Positions 1 to 11,363 are shown, counted from the stretch's first letter. The stretch: 64,000 nucleotides of DNA from Thiomonas bhubaneswarensis (GCF_001418255.1 NZ_LIPV01000002.1:124001-188000); one strand, 5' to 3'. The notes: generated by a model from the sequence alone, not told the origin. Program-made: numbers and translations.

Positions 1-731
1 GCCCCTCGGCACTCGGCGTGAAACAGTTCGGAGCCCGCTGGGCCGAGGGCCTCGCCGCCTACCGCGGCAGCGGGCGCGAGCATGCCCGCGTGGCGCTTCG
101 CGCACAGTTCCCCACTGTGCTGGCCATGTTGGGCGAGCCGACATTCGACACGCTGGCCGCTCGGCACTGGCTTGCGCGCCCGCCTCGCAGGGGCGATCTC
201 GCCTGGGTTGGCGAAGACTTCGCAGATACCCTGGCTGAGCAGCGAGATCTGCAAGCCTGGCCCTGGCTGGCCGACAGCGCACGGCTGGATTGGGCGCTGT
301 GGAACGTGCTCCACGCTCGGCCCGCGGCGCTGAGGGCGGACGATCTGCAACGCCTGGCCTGTGAGCCGCCGCAGCGTCTGCGCCTGCGCCTGGCGCCCGG
401 CACGCGTCTCGTAGCGTCGCGCTGGCCCATCGTCAGCCTGTGGCGGCTGCACCGCGCCGAAGCGCCCGATGTCGTCGCTTGTCGCGACGCGCTGCAAGGT
501 ATGGGCGAGATCGCCTGGGTCTGGCGCGAGGGTTGGCAAGCTCGGGCCGAGGTCTGCGCTGCGGATACCCAGCAATGGCTGCTGGCCTTGCAACAAGCGC
601 CCACGCTGGAACACGCGCTGCAAGCCATCGATGACGGCGATTTCGATCCTGCTGCCTGGCTGCAACAGGCCGTCCGGCATGGCTGGATCGACACCGTCGA
701 GCCGGTTTCGGCAACCCCTTCCATCCCCTGA
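1..731 (+). CDS. HvfC/BufC-like (DUF2063) protein, 5' end outside window
   Basis: The frame is open from the window edge, with a GTG at 18, and ends at 731. The segment around residues 12-35, which reads GLAAYRGSGREHARVALRAQ, resembles the N-terminal helical domain of the DUF2063 family (HvfC/BufC). That family partners with a DUF692 multinuclear iron oxidase (MNIO, HvfB/BufB) in modifying cysteines of a small secreted peptide. Family members usually start roughly 15-25 residues before this motif, so the true start is probably upstream of the window. A DoxX gene follows 27 bp downstream, which is a usual neighbour of such clusters. The assignment rests on the motif and the neighbour. The peptide and MNIO genes would be to the left and cannot be seen. 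Confidence 0.65.
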   Translation, partial: PSALGVKQFGARWAEGLAAYRGSGREHARVALRAQFPTVLAMLGEPTFDTLAARHWLARPPRRGDLAWVGEDFADTLAEQRDLQAWPWLADSARLDWALWNVLHARPAALRADDLQRLACEPPQRLRLRLAPGTRLVASRWPIVSLWRLHRAEAPDVVACRDALQGMGEIAWVWREGWQARAEVCAADTQQWLLALQQAPTLEHALQAIDDGDFDPAAWLQQAVRHGWIDTVEPVSATPSIP

Positions 732-758
732 CTTCACGACCGACACAAGGAGACTTCC

Positions 759-1235
759 ATGACCACGCTCACCGCCCCGCAGCGCCTGCGCTGCACCCTG
801 CCCATGCGCCGCGCCTGGGGCAGGATCATCAACCTGCTCGACGGGTTGCAGGCCCCCGCGCTGCTTGCGGCCAGGCTGTATGTGTCATACGTCTTTTTCA
901 ACTCGGGCCTGCAGAGCTTGCGCGACTGGTCGGGCACGGTGTGGCTGTACGAAAACGAGTTCCACGTTGCGTTGCTGCCTCCGCACGTCGCCGCGGTGGC
1001 CGGTACGGCCGGCGAACTGCTGCTGCCGCCGTTGCTGGCGCTGGGCCTGTTCGGCCGCTTTGGCGCGCTCGGGCTGTTTGTCGTCAACGCCGTGGCGCTG
1101 CTGTCCTACATGTACGCCTTGCAACCTCCAGCGATCCTCATGCACGTCATCTGGGGCATCCTCATCGCTGTGGCGGCGCTGTGGGGGCCGGGCAAGTGGT
1201 CGGTGGACCATCTTCTGTCGCGGCGCCGAACCTAG
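759..1235 (+). CDS. DoxX family membrane protein
   Basis: A 158-residue integral membrane protein with about four hydrophobic segments (roughly residues 32-52, 75-97, 103-122 and 124-145). It has the DoxX-type features ARLYVSYVFFNSGLQSLRDW and a Gly/Leu-rich central pair. DoxX proteins are small quinone-linked or accessory inner-membrane proteins. They are commonly the last gene of bufferin and related MNIO clusters, where their biochemical role is unclear. AGGAGA precedes the ATG closely. The gene probably shares a transcript with the upstream HvfC/BufC-like gene. A palindrome at 1289-1308 follows it. Confidence 0.8.
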   Translation: MTTLTAPQRLRCTLPMRRAWGRIINLLDGLQAPALLAARLYVSYVFFNSGLQSLRDWSGTVWLYENEFHVALLPPHVAAVAGTAGELLLPPLLALGLFGRFGALGLFVVNAVALLSYMYALQPPAILMHVIWGILIAVAALWGPGKWSVDHLLSRRRT

Positions 1236-1288
1236 GGCCTGTTGCGTTTAGCAAAGTTTTAGCAAGTCATGATGAAACTTTAAGTAAC

Positions 1289-1308
1289 AAAAGAACGGTC
1301 GTTCTTTT
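1289..1308. promoter_or_regulatory. Near-perfect palindrome, operator or terminator candidate
   Basis: Two 9-bp arms, AAAAGAACG and CGTTCTTTT, flank a GT spacer. The site lies 53 bp after doxX and 62 bp before the cytochrome c start. The AACGGTCGTT core looks like a dimeric repressor operator of TetR type. The terminal T run could equally make it a weak terminator for the doxX transcript, although a two-base loop is sterically poor for a hairpin. No TetR gene is adjacent. Confidence 0.4.
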
Positions 1309-1370
1309 ATCGTTCTTCCCATGCCGGACGCGCATTGCGGCGGTCGGTTGCAACCAGGGAGAACATCATC

Positions 1371-1889
1371 ATGAGCAGTTCGTTGTTTCGTGCCGCGGCG
1401 GTAGGCATCGCTTGCGGATTGTGGATGTCGGCAGGGGCGGCATCGGCCGCAGAAAACGGTCGCGTGTCGCCGCAGGGCAGCCCGGATGGCCCGGCGCGCG
1501 GCATGTATCTGCTGCGTATCACGGGATGCAATGACTGCCACACCCCAGGCTATGCCGAAAGCGGTGGCAGCACGCCGGGTTCGGCTTGGCTGACCGGCAA
1601 CCCGGTGGGATTCAGCGGCCCCTGGGGTACGACTTACGCCGCCAACCTGCGGCTGGCCCTGGCCCGGATGAGCGAGGCGCAATGGCTGCAGCGGGCGCGT
1701 CAGCCGATGCGGCCACCGATGCCCTGGTTCGCCTTGCGCGACATGTCGGACGACGATCTTCGCGCCATTTTGGCCGCAGTACGCCAGCTCGGCCCCGCAG
1801 GGCAGGCGGCCCCGGCGTTCGTTCCTCCCGATCAACACGCGCAAGGTCTGGTCATTCACTTCGTGCCGCAGCCTGCGGCGGCGCGGTGA
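1371..1889 (+). CDS. Secreted mono-haem cytochrome c-like protein
   Basis: A 172-residue protein with an N-terminal signal peptide (hydrophobic residues 7-24, cleavage likely near ASAA-EN) and one haem c site, Cys53-Asn-Asp-Cys56-His57. A downstream PPMPW segment offers a plausible sixth-ligand methionine. It should be a periplasmic electron carrier or a c-type subunit. The partner is unknown. The ATG at 1371 was chosen over an in-frame codon at 1335 because AGGGAGA lies 8 bases upstream and the signal peptide starts there. It is followed by a small unknown gene and a hemerythrin-like gene, a plausible O2/NO or redox grouping. Confidence 0.8.
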   Translation: MSSSLFRAAAVGIACGLWMSAGAASAAENGRVSPQGSPDGPARGMYLLRITGCNDCHTPGYAESGGSTPGSAWLTGNPVGFSGPWGTTYAANLRLALARMSEAQWLQRARQPMRPPMPWFALRDMSDDDLRAILAAVRQLGPAGQAAPAFVPPDQHAQGLVIHFVPQPAAAR

Positions 1890-1910
1890 TGCCTTACCGG
1901 GAGAATCGCC

Positions 1911-2174
1911 ATGCTTAGGGAAGAGCATCAGACCCGATCAGCCCCAGCCGAACTTCAGCGCATGATGGAGCGGTTTCAAACCCTGCCGATCAGCGCGCGC
2001 TGCGGCAACGCCGAGGCATTGCTGCGCGCCGCGCCAGAGGCCGAGCGCGTTGCATGGCTCGACGCCTTGCGAGCGCATCTGCATCCGCAGGCGCTGGACA
2101 TGCTGCTGGACCGGCTGCATCCGCTGCCCGGTCTGCCATCCGCGTTGTCTGCAAATTGCCAGAGCGCCCGGTAG
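1911..2174 (+). CDS. Small hypothetical protein
   Basis: An 87-residue frame starting at an ATG with GGGAGA upstream, 21 bp after the cytochrome c stop. It is predicted soluble and helical, with no signal peptide or membrane segment. It has an alternating Leu/Ala/Arg pattern (AEALLRAAPEAERVAWLDAL, then ALDMLLDRLHPLPGLP). I do not recognise a family. Position and ribosome binding site suggest translation in an operon with its neighbours. It could be a short adaptor or could be non-functional. Confidence 0.5.
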   Translation: MLREEHQTRSAPAELQRMMERFQTLPISARCGNAEALLRAAPEAERVAWLDALRAHLHPQALDMLLDRLHPLPGLPSALSANCQSAR

Positions 2175-2258
2175 CCAACCTTCAAGACCCCACACCTGCG
2201 GCGGCGCAGCAAGGCCGCAGGGTGTCATTGCCTTGCTGCGAACTTTCGAGGATTTGTC

Positions 2259-2996
2259 ATGTTTGCATTTGAAGCCACGCCCGATCTCCTGATCCACGCC
2301 CGCCAGTCGCTGGTGCGCCCCGACCTCTACCGCCCCATCCACAAGGCGCTGCGCGCGTCGATGGCCGAGGTGATGGTCGCGCTGGGCCATCTCGATCTGG
2401 ACGACACCGACGCCTTTGACCACACCCTGTTGCGTACGCAGCGCCTGCTCGATCACCTCGCTGCACATGTCGAGCATGAGAACACCTTTCTCCATCCCGC
2501 CATAGCCCGCGCCGCGCCTGATGCGGCGACGCACACCGCCGGGGAGCACGACGCGCATGCAGCCGACATTGCCGCGTTGCGTGAGCGGCTACAGGAGCTG
2601 AAAGACGCCTGCGGGCAGCGGGAGCGCCGCGCGCTGGCGCTGTGCCTTTACCGCGAGTTCGCCGCTTTCGTCGGCCGCAATCTGGTGCACATGCACGAGG
2701 AGGAGAGCGTCAACACGGCGGCCTTGTGGGCTGCGCACAGCGACGCCGAACTGCACGCCCTGCATGAGCGCCTAGTGGCGCATGTCGATCCGCAAATCCT
2801 CGCCGAGCTGCAGCCGTGGATGGTGCGCGCTCTCGATCCCGCGGAGCTTGCCGATCTGTATGCCGGTCTGCGCGCGTCGCTGCCGCCAGCCGCTTACGCC
2901 GCCGCGCTGGAACTGGCCCGGGCCGAACTCGAAGGTGAGCGCCATGCCGCGCTGGTGCGGGCGCTGATGGCGCCTGACCTCGCGCTGGCCGCGTGA
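2259..2996 (+). CDS. Hemerythrin HHE-domain protein
   Basis: A 245-residue soluble protein with a hemerythrin-type cation-binding pattern. His28 lies in YRPIHKALR, then come His70-Val-Glu-His73-Glu74, a central HDAHAADI, and HMHEEES near residue 145. These are typical ligands for a di-iron centre in a four-helix bundle that binds O2 or responds to NO or iron. The C-terminal third (residues 165-245) is a helical extension rich in Leu/Ala of unknown role. The neighbouring cytochrome c suggests oxygen or redox handling. The specific function is inferred only at family level. Confidence 0.75.
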   Translation: MFAFEATPDLLIHARQSLVRPDLYRPIHKALRASMAEVMVALGHLDLDDTDAFDHTLLRTQRLLDHLAAHVEHENTFLHPAIARAAPDAATHTAGEHDAHAADIAALRERLQELKDACGQRERRALALCLYREFAAFVGRNLVHMHEEESVNTAALWAAHSDAELHALHERLVAHVDPQILAELQPWMVRALDPAELADLYAGLRASLPPAAYAAALELARAELEGERHAALVRALMAPDLALAA

Positions 2997-3009
2997 GCGC
3001 AAGGTGGTT

Positions 3010-4965
3010 TCAGTCTGAGCCGGGTGTCTCGACCAGCCGCAGCGGCCGTTGCACGACCAGGCGGAAACGGCCGCGACCGGTCTTCTCCAGCAGCACACCA
3101 CGCTGCTGCTCGGCAAGGCGGCGGTCGAGCAGGATGAGACGGGCTTCGAGGTTGTCGGTCAGGTCGGGCAGGCCAAGCGCGGAGTCGAGGCGAAGCTCCT
3201 TGTTGCTGAAGGCGGTGCGGCCTTGACGCACATAGTCGCGCACCAGTCGCATGAAAATGGCACCGGCCACGCCTTTGATGAGATAGTGCTCGTCGAGAAA
3301 CACGCTGTCGTTGGCGGCGAAGTGGCGCACCATCAGTGGCGCGGCGTCTCGCGGTGGCGTGGGTGCAGCGCTGGCTCCGGGCTCGGCGGGATCGTCTGCC
3401 TGCGCCAGAAGTAAAACGATGGCCTGGCCGAGCTGCTGGGCGAGGACGACCAGAGTGTCCTCGTCGGCTGCGTCGAAGCGCAGGTTGCGCGTGCTCTCGA
3501 CGAACAGCACGCCGAGCAGCCGCCCGCTCTGGCAGATGGGCACGGCGAGCTGGCTGTGCGGCTGCGGCAGGCCGGGCAACGGAATTTCGGTTTCCAGGGC
3601 ATGGCGTTCGGCGTCGCCCAGTTCCGCGCGTATGGCCTGGCTGTAGGCCGAGTCCTGGGTGTAGTAGCCGATGCGGATGGGAGTGCGCTGCTGCCCGGCC
3701 ACTCCGATCACGCCCTGGCCGAGGGCGATTTCGGCGCCCACGCCGCTGTCGGCGTAGCCGCGGCTGGCCACGGCGTAGAGCGCGCTGCGGGCGGGGTCGA
3801 GCAGCAGCACCATGCTGTGCTGCATGTCCAGATGCTGCGCCAGATCGTCGAGCACGGTCTGGGTCAGCTCTGACAGATCGCCTGCGTTTTGCAGCCGTGC
3901 GCCCATGCGACGCAGCGCCTCCAGCCGACAGCAGGGAGGGTCCTCGACCACAAGCACCATGCCGGGCACGGGGTCGATACGGCGCACGCGGTACACATCC
4001 GCGCCGAGCAGGCGGAACACCCGCGCCATGCCGCTGTGCGAGGCGATGCCCGCCAGCCGCGCCTTCATCGCCTCGAACAGCGGCCCCTCGCTTTCGGTGC
4101 GCAGATAGTGCAGGGCCAGACGAAAGCTCTGGCCGGTGTCGGGGTGTATCAACAGCACCGACACCCGTGGGTTGGCCAGCACGTTTTCGCGCGTCTTGTT
4201 GAAGAACTGGAAGGTCAGCGCCACGTGATCGGCGTCGACATACTCCACCTGCGAGACATAGGTCACGTTGGGGGTGCCATCGGGCGCGCAAGAAGCCACG
4301 GCGGCCGGAATGATGCCCTCCAGACAGGCACGGATGGCGGCGAGGCTCACCGGGCGGCTGCGGCGTTCGGGCCGCAGGGTCGCGTTGCTTTGCCGTGCGG
4401 CGAAATCGTGCTCGAGCCGAGCGGGCAGATCGATGGCCGACGACGGGTCGGCGCGAGGTGCGGCCTGCGCACTGGTCAGGGGCTGGCCCGCGCGTGGACC
4501 GGGAGTCTGCTCGAACGACGCGTTCGGCCGAACCACGATGCGCAGGTCGGCGTCTTCAGGCGAGCCCAGCGCGGCGCGCAGCAACGCGCCCTGATGCGGG
4601 CCCATCAACAGCTCCACGTCGGCGACGAAGGCCTGTTGCGAGCGCGCGATGAAGGCACGGTCTTGTGCCGTCAGCGGCCTCAATTCCGCCGTGGCAGCCT
4701 TGATCTGCAGGGTGCGATGCGTGCTCGGGCGGGTGAACGCCACCGCGATGGGCGCACCGCCACGCAGATGGTCGAGCAGCGGCTGCGCTTTCTCCGCCAC
4801 GACGAACAGCTCCACCACCGCGCCGCCCTCGCTGACCCGGCAGGCCAGCGCCCGGCCCACGCTGGGCTCGCCGTCTGCTGCCGAGGCGAGGATGATGGAC
4901 AGCCCGCTCTGCAGGAAGCGCGCGGTTTCCTCGGACAGATGCAGCGGCATGGCGGCGTCGGGCAT
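3010..4965 (-). CDS. Tandem PNPOx-like/GAF fusion protein
   Basis: A 651-residue multidomain protein. Two split-barrel flavin-binding domains of pyridoxamine-oxidase type are visible, at about residues 5-130 and 210-350. The second contains PNVTYVSQVEYVDADHVALT and FFNKTRENVLANPRVSVLL. A GAF domain follows (about 375-530, including VGAEIALGQGVIGVAGQQ and SQLAVPICQSGRLLGVLFVE). The C-terminal part (about 565-651) looks like a small winged-helix or DNA-binding region (FSNKELRLDSALGLPDLTDN). It is probably a cytoplasmic sensor-type protein. A GTG at 5019 is the longest start; the ATG at 4965 is preferred, but neither has a good ribosome binding site. It is divergent from the acyl-AMP ligase operon. 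Confidence 0.65.
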   Translation of the reverse strand: MPDAAMPLHLSEETARFLQSGLSIILASAADGEPSVGRALACRVSEGGAVVELFVVAEKAQPLLDHLRGGAPIAVAFTRPSTHRTLQIKAATAELRPLTAQDRAFIARSQQAFVADVELLMGPHQGALLRAALGSPEDADLRIVVRPNASFEQTPGPRAGQPLTSAQAAPRADPSSAIDLPARLEHDFAARQSNATLRPERRSRPVSLAAIRACLEGIIPAAVASCAPDGTPNVTYVSQVEYVDADHVALTFQFFNKTRENVLANPRVSVLLIHPDTGQSFRLALHYLRTESEGPLFEAMKARLAGIASHSGMARVFRLLGADVYRVRRIDPVPGMVLVVEDPPCCRLEALRRMGARLQNAGDLSELTQTVLDDLAQHLDMQHSMVLLLDPARSALYAVASRGYADSGVGAEIALGQGVIGVAGQQRTPIRIGYYTQDSAYSQAIRAELGDAERHALETEIPLPGLPQPHSQLAVPICQSGRLLGVLFVESTRNLRFDAADEDTLVVLAQQLGQAIVLLLAQADDPAEPGASAAPTPPRDAAPLMVRHFAANDSVFLDEHYLIKGVAGAIFMRLVRDYVRQGRTAFSNKELRLDSALGLPDLTDNLEARLILLDRRLAEQQRGVLLEKTGRGRFRLVVQRPLRLVETPGSD

Positions 4966-5105
4966 GATGGCTACTGGGCGGGGATCGATTCGCGGCAAGA
5001 TAGGCTGGCATCGCCGCACTGTAAAGAAGAAGTCGCTGCCAAACCCTCTGCCAATGCACAGGCTGCGTCGCGGGGCGCCAAGGCCTGGCTGTTTTGCTGC
5101 GCACG

Positions 5106-5130
5106 GCCGGGGCTTGGGGCAAGCCCCGGC
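5106..5130. repeat. Strong hairpin in divergent intergenic region
   Basis: Perfect 10-bp arms GCCGGGGCTT and AAGCCCCGGC are separated by a GGGGC loop. The element lies in the 310-bp region between the divergent PNPOx/GAF gene (start 4965) and the acyl-AMP ligase gene (start 5276). There is no following U tract, so it is more likely a regulatory or repeat hairpin than a terminator. Nothing else convincing is seen in 4966-5275. Confidence 0.5.
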
Positions 5131-5275
5131 TCGCGTCGCATCTGGTTTCTTTGGCGAGCCTTAAGCCGCTGCACTTTCCTGGCCGACTTCGATCCAACCC
5201 AGAGTAAGGCTGCACATGGCCCTGCAGCAATGCCCCTCACGCCCACGGAGCGAGTCGAGGCAATGGGAGTTGGAC

Positions 5276-8271
<2,996 letters not shown>

Positions 8272-8275
<4 letters not shown>

Positions 8276-8691
8276 CCAACGCCATGACCTCCCCAGACTC
8301 CAGCGCAAACGACGCCAGCAACATCGACCTGCAGGCCGCGTGGATACGCCGCTCCAGCGCTGACATCCAGGCCTTTGTCGAGGGCCTGGCGGCGCGTCTG
8401 GAAGGCGACCTGCCGGGACAGGTGGATGTGGTGCGCAAGCGTGACGGTCTGTTCGCCAAGACCAGCCATGTCCAGAGCATCACCGTGCGCACCGAAGAGT
8501 TTCATTACCTGCTCGAAAGACAGCCCTCCGGGGTGCGCACGCAGCGCGCCCGGGTGGTGGGCGGGGTCATTCTCAAGCGCGACGAACTGAGTCTGGCTGG
8601 CTGGATGGAAAGCCTGCTCGCCGCGCTGTTCTCGCAGTCCGGAGAACTGCAGCGCGCCAGCCAGTCGCTGCATGATTTTTTGATGAACTGA
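8272..8691 (+). CDS. Conserved-looking hypothetical, coupled to acyl-AMP ligase
   Basis: A 139-residue soluble protein whose ATG overlaps the stop of the acyl-AMP ligase fusion in an ATGA, indicating translational coupling. It has no signal or membrane segment. The central part, about residues 40-115 (VRKRDGLFAKTSHVQSITVR, then a Leu-rich ARVVGGVILKRDELSL), reads as alternating beta strands. The tail (WMESLLAALFSQSGELQRAS) is an amphipathic helix that may contact membrane or a partner. I do not recognise the family. Its coupling to a lipid-activating enzyme and nearness to a PspA homologue suggest an accessory of that pathway. Confidence 0.7.
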
Positions 8692-8703
8692 GAGGTGCAG
8701 GCC

Positions 8704-9714
8704 ATGTCACTCTGGAATACCTTGAAGCAGCGCGTCGAAGGGGTGGCGCAGGATGCGCGGCACGCCGTGGACGGCCTGACCTCGACCGCCTACACCTTGG
8801 CTGCGCCGCGCGCGCTGACCGCCGAGGAGCTGGCGCGGCAACAAGCCTGGGCCGACGCCCTGCCCAACGGCGACCTGCCCGATTTCGTCAAGACGCGCCT
8901 TGCTGCCACGTCGCGGCGCGAACTGCCCTGGATCAGTACCGCGACCCCGGCCGAAATGCTTGCGCAGCGCAGTCACGGCATCGAACCGGTGGGCATGGTC
9001 AATGGCAATTGCTGGTATCACTTCGGCTACTCGTGGTCCGATGGCCATTACGACGGCTGGCATCAGGCCCTCGACCGCCTGAGGCTGGAAGCGGCGTTGC
9101 TGGGCGCCAATGCGGTGGTGGACGTGAAGCTGCAGGCACACCCAGGGCGCGAGCCGACCGAACTGGACTTCTCCCTGACCGGCACGGCGGTGCGCATCCG
9201 CGGACTCCCGCCGTCGAACGATCCTGCCGTGGCCACGGTCTCGGCGCTGCACTTCGTGCGTCTGCTCGACGATGGCGCAGTGCCGGTGGGCATTGCCATT
9301 GGCGCGCACTTCGACTGGTATCTGCCGCGAGGCGCAGTCTATGGCGCGGGGTTCGGCATGATGAACAGTGCGCCGTTCGGTGCCTCGGCGCAATCGGCGT
9401 ATCAGGCCGGGGCGTTGTGGACCAATGCCGAGCTGCGCGAACTCTCTGCATTCCAGCAGCATGTGCGCCTGAGCGCCATCGAGCACTTGCGCAGCGATGG
9501 CCAGCGCCTGAACGCCTCGGTGCTGGCGCATACCGAATACAGCGAACTCAGCCGCGAGGACGGCGACGGCGGCGAACCGCCGCGTTTCCAGTGCCGCTAT
9601 ATCGCCCTCGGTACGGCTGTGGCCTACGAGCGCGAGCGCCCGCTGCGCTCGCGCGTCAGCCCCTCCTTCAGTCTGGCCGACCGCCAGCTCGAAGCCCCTT
9701 GCGCACAACCCTAG
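8704..9714 (+). CDS. Tandem YbjQ-like domain protein (first)
   Basis: A 336-residue soluble protein with two domains resembling the YbjQ/putative heavy-metal-binding fold. The first (about residues 75-170) has GNCWYHFGY, then LLGANAVVDVKLQ and a terminal FSLTGTAVRI strand. The second (about 175-325) has GAHFDWYL where the Cys-x-Tyr-His motif is expected, then FQCRYIALGTAVAYER. YbjQ-type domains form pentameric small beta rings in known structures. Their ligand is uncertain and metal binding is only a family label. The ATG at 8704 has AGAGGT upstream, 12 bp after the preceding stop. It is paralogous to the next gene. Confidence 0.7.
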   Translation: MSLWNTLKQRVEGVAQDARHAVDGLTSTAYTLAAPRALTAEELARQQAWADALPNGDLPDFVKTRLAATSRRELPWISTATPAEMLAQRSHGIEPVGMVNGNCWYHFGYSWSDGHYDGWHQALDRLRLEAALLGANAVVDVKLQAHPGREPTELDFSLTGTAVRIRGLPPSNDPAVATVSALHFVRLLDDGAVPVGIAIGAHFDWYLPRGAVYGAGFGMMNSAPFGASAQSAYQAGALWTNAELRELSAFQQHVRLSAIEHLRSDGQRLNASVLAHTEYSELSREDGDGGEPPRFQCRYIALGTAVAYERERPLRSRVSPSFSLADRQLEAPCAQP

Positions 9715-9722
9715 GAATCCCC

Positions 9723-10592
9723 ATGAACGATATGACCTCGCCCCCGCAGGCCGCCGTGCCCGCCCCCGCAACGCAGGCCGCCGAGCAGCTTGCGCCCCAC
9801 GCCGTCGAACGCCTCAAGGGTCTGCGTGCCCAAGGCAGCCACGAAGGCATTTTCACCTCAGACCTGTCGGTCAACGAATTCGTCATGGTGCGCCAGGCCG
9901 GGTTCGAACCCTTGGGGCTGGTGGTCGGCTCCTGCGTCTATCACCTCGGCATTCAGTACGGCCAGTGGTCCACCAGCATGGAAATGGACGTGCTGTCGCA
10001 GGCCATGTATCAAGCGCGCGAGCTGGCCATGAGCCGCATGGAACAGGAGGCCATTCTGCTGCGCGCCGACGGCGTGGTCGGCTTGCGCCTGGAGGTCAAG
10101 CGCATGGAATGGGACAAGGACATCCTGGAGTTCATGGCCATCGGCACGGCCATTGCCCACCGCACCGGCGACCCCGGATTCAAGGGCGTGGGCGGCAAGC
10201 CCTTCACCTCCGATCTGTCCGGACAGGACTTCTGGATGCTGCTCAAGTCAGGCTACCGGCCGATGGAAATGGTCATGGGCTCGTGCGTCTATCACGTTGC
10301 CCACCAGGGCGCGCTGCGCTCGCTGGGCAATATCGGCAGCAACGTGGAACTGGCGCAGTTCACCCAGGCCATGTACGACGCCCGCGAGCTGGCGATGGAG
10401 CGCATGCAGCACGAAGCCGCCGCCGCGCAGGCCGACGGCATCACCGGGGTGCAGTTGCACGAGGGCTCGCACAACTGGCAGCCGCATGTCATCGAGTTCT
10501 TCGCCGTCGGCACTGCGGTGAAGGCCATGGAGCAGGCCGACGCACTGGTCGATGCACTCGCTCCGCAACTCGTCATTCCGGTCAACGACTGA
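9723..10592 (+). CDS. Tandem YbjQ-like domain protein (second)
   Basis: A 289-residue soluble protein with two clearly related YbjQ-like repeats, at about residues 40-145 and 155-275. Each begins FTSDLS, contains GSCVYH, then a long helix (YQARELAMSRMEQEA / YDARELAMERMQHEA), an ADG(V/I)xG strand and an EF(M/F)A(I/V)GTA ending. The close internal repeat shows duplication within the gene. It starts 8 bp after the preceding paralogue, so the pair is surely co-transcribed. The invariant Cys and His in GSCVYH are candidate ligands. Function is unknown. The neighbouring PspA homologue suggests membrane stress. Confidence 0.75.
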   Translation: MNDMTSPPQAAVPAPATQAAEQLAPHAVERLKGLRAQGSHEGIFTSDLSVNEFVMVRQAGFEPLGLVVGSCVYHLGIQYGQWSTSMEMDVLSQAMYQARELAMSRMEQEAILLRADGVVGLRLEVKRMEWDKDILEFMAIGTAIAHRTGDPGFKGVGGKPFTSDLSGQDFWMLLKSGYRPMEMVMGSCVYHVAHQGALRSLGNIGSNVELAQFTQAMYDARELAMERMQHEAAAAQADGITGVQLHEGSHNWQPHVIEFFAVGTAVKAMEQADALVDALAPQLVIPVND

Positions 10593-10658
10593 AAGCGCAT
10601 CGGCCCGAAGCACTCAATCCCAGTCCTGCCTCCCTGTGCAATCCTGAAGGAGAACCTT

Positions 10659-11363
10659 ATGTCCATGCTCAAACATGCCGCTGAAATTCTTGAAGCGCGA
10701 GTCAACACCTTTCTCAACCATGCCGACGATCCGTCGCAGACGCTCGATCTGTCCTACGAAAAAATGATCACCACCCTGCAGGACACCAAGCAGCATCTGG
10801 CCGACGTGATCACCGAGCGCATTTCGCTGGAAAACCAGATCACCGCAGCACGGCACGATGCCGACAAGGCCGAGGCCGACGCCCGCATGGCGCTGCAAGC
10901 GCAGCGCGAGGACTTGGCGCGCGCCGCCTTGGGCGAAAAGCAGGCCGCGCAGCAGAAAATCGACAGCCTGCAACAGTCACACGACAACATTGCGGCCCAG
11001 GCCGAAAAGCTCACCGCCTATGAGAGCAAGCTACAGGACCGCATCGAGCAATTCCGCACGCAGAAAGAGGTGATGAAGTCGCAGATGGCAGCCGCGAGCG
11101 CCGAGGTCGGCGTGTCTGAATCGCTCTCGGGTCTGGGCACCGGTCTGGCCGACGCCGGCGACGCCATGCGCCGCGCACAGGACAAGACGGCGCAGATGCA
11201 GGCCAAGGCCGAAGCCATGGAAGGCATGACTGAGGCCGGCATTCTGAGCGACCCGCTCGACGCGCGCGACAGCACCGAGAAGGAGCTCGACAAGCTGCGC
11301 AGCAGCACCGGAGTGGACGCCGATCTGGCCCGGCTGAAGTCCGAGATGGCGAACGCCAAATAA
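10659..11363 (+). CDS. PspA/IM30 family membrane-stress protein
   Basis: A 234-residue, almost wholly coiled-coil protein of PspA/IM30 type, with the characteristic N-terminal region (ILEARVNTFLNHADDPSQTL, then LSYEKMITTLQD). The length fits the family (about 220-250). PspA proteins are ESCRT-III-like and assemble on the inner membrane to stabilise it after damage. AAGGAGA lies 5 bases before the ATG. It ends the run begun by the acyl-AMP ligase fusion, 66 bp after the second YbjQ-like gene. No pspF, pspB or pspC is nearby, so regulation is not the enterobacterial scheme. Confidence 0.85.
   Translation: MSMLKHAAEILEARVNTFLNHADDPSQTLDLSYEKMITTLQDTKQHLADVITERISLENQITAARHDADKAEADARMALQAQREDLARAALGEKQAAQQKIDSLQQSHDNIAAQAEKLTAYESKLQDRIEQFRTQKEVMKSQMAAASAEVGVSESLSGLGTGLADAGDAMRRAQDKTAQMQAKAEAMEGMTEAGILSDPLDARDSTEKELDKLRSSTGVDADLARLKSEMANAK

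Noticed and set aside
2894-4291. A 465-residue minus-strand frame within the PNPOx/GAF gene.
   Set aside because: Arg/Ala-rich and in a different frame from the gene with recognisable flavin and GAF segments.
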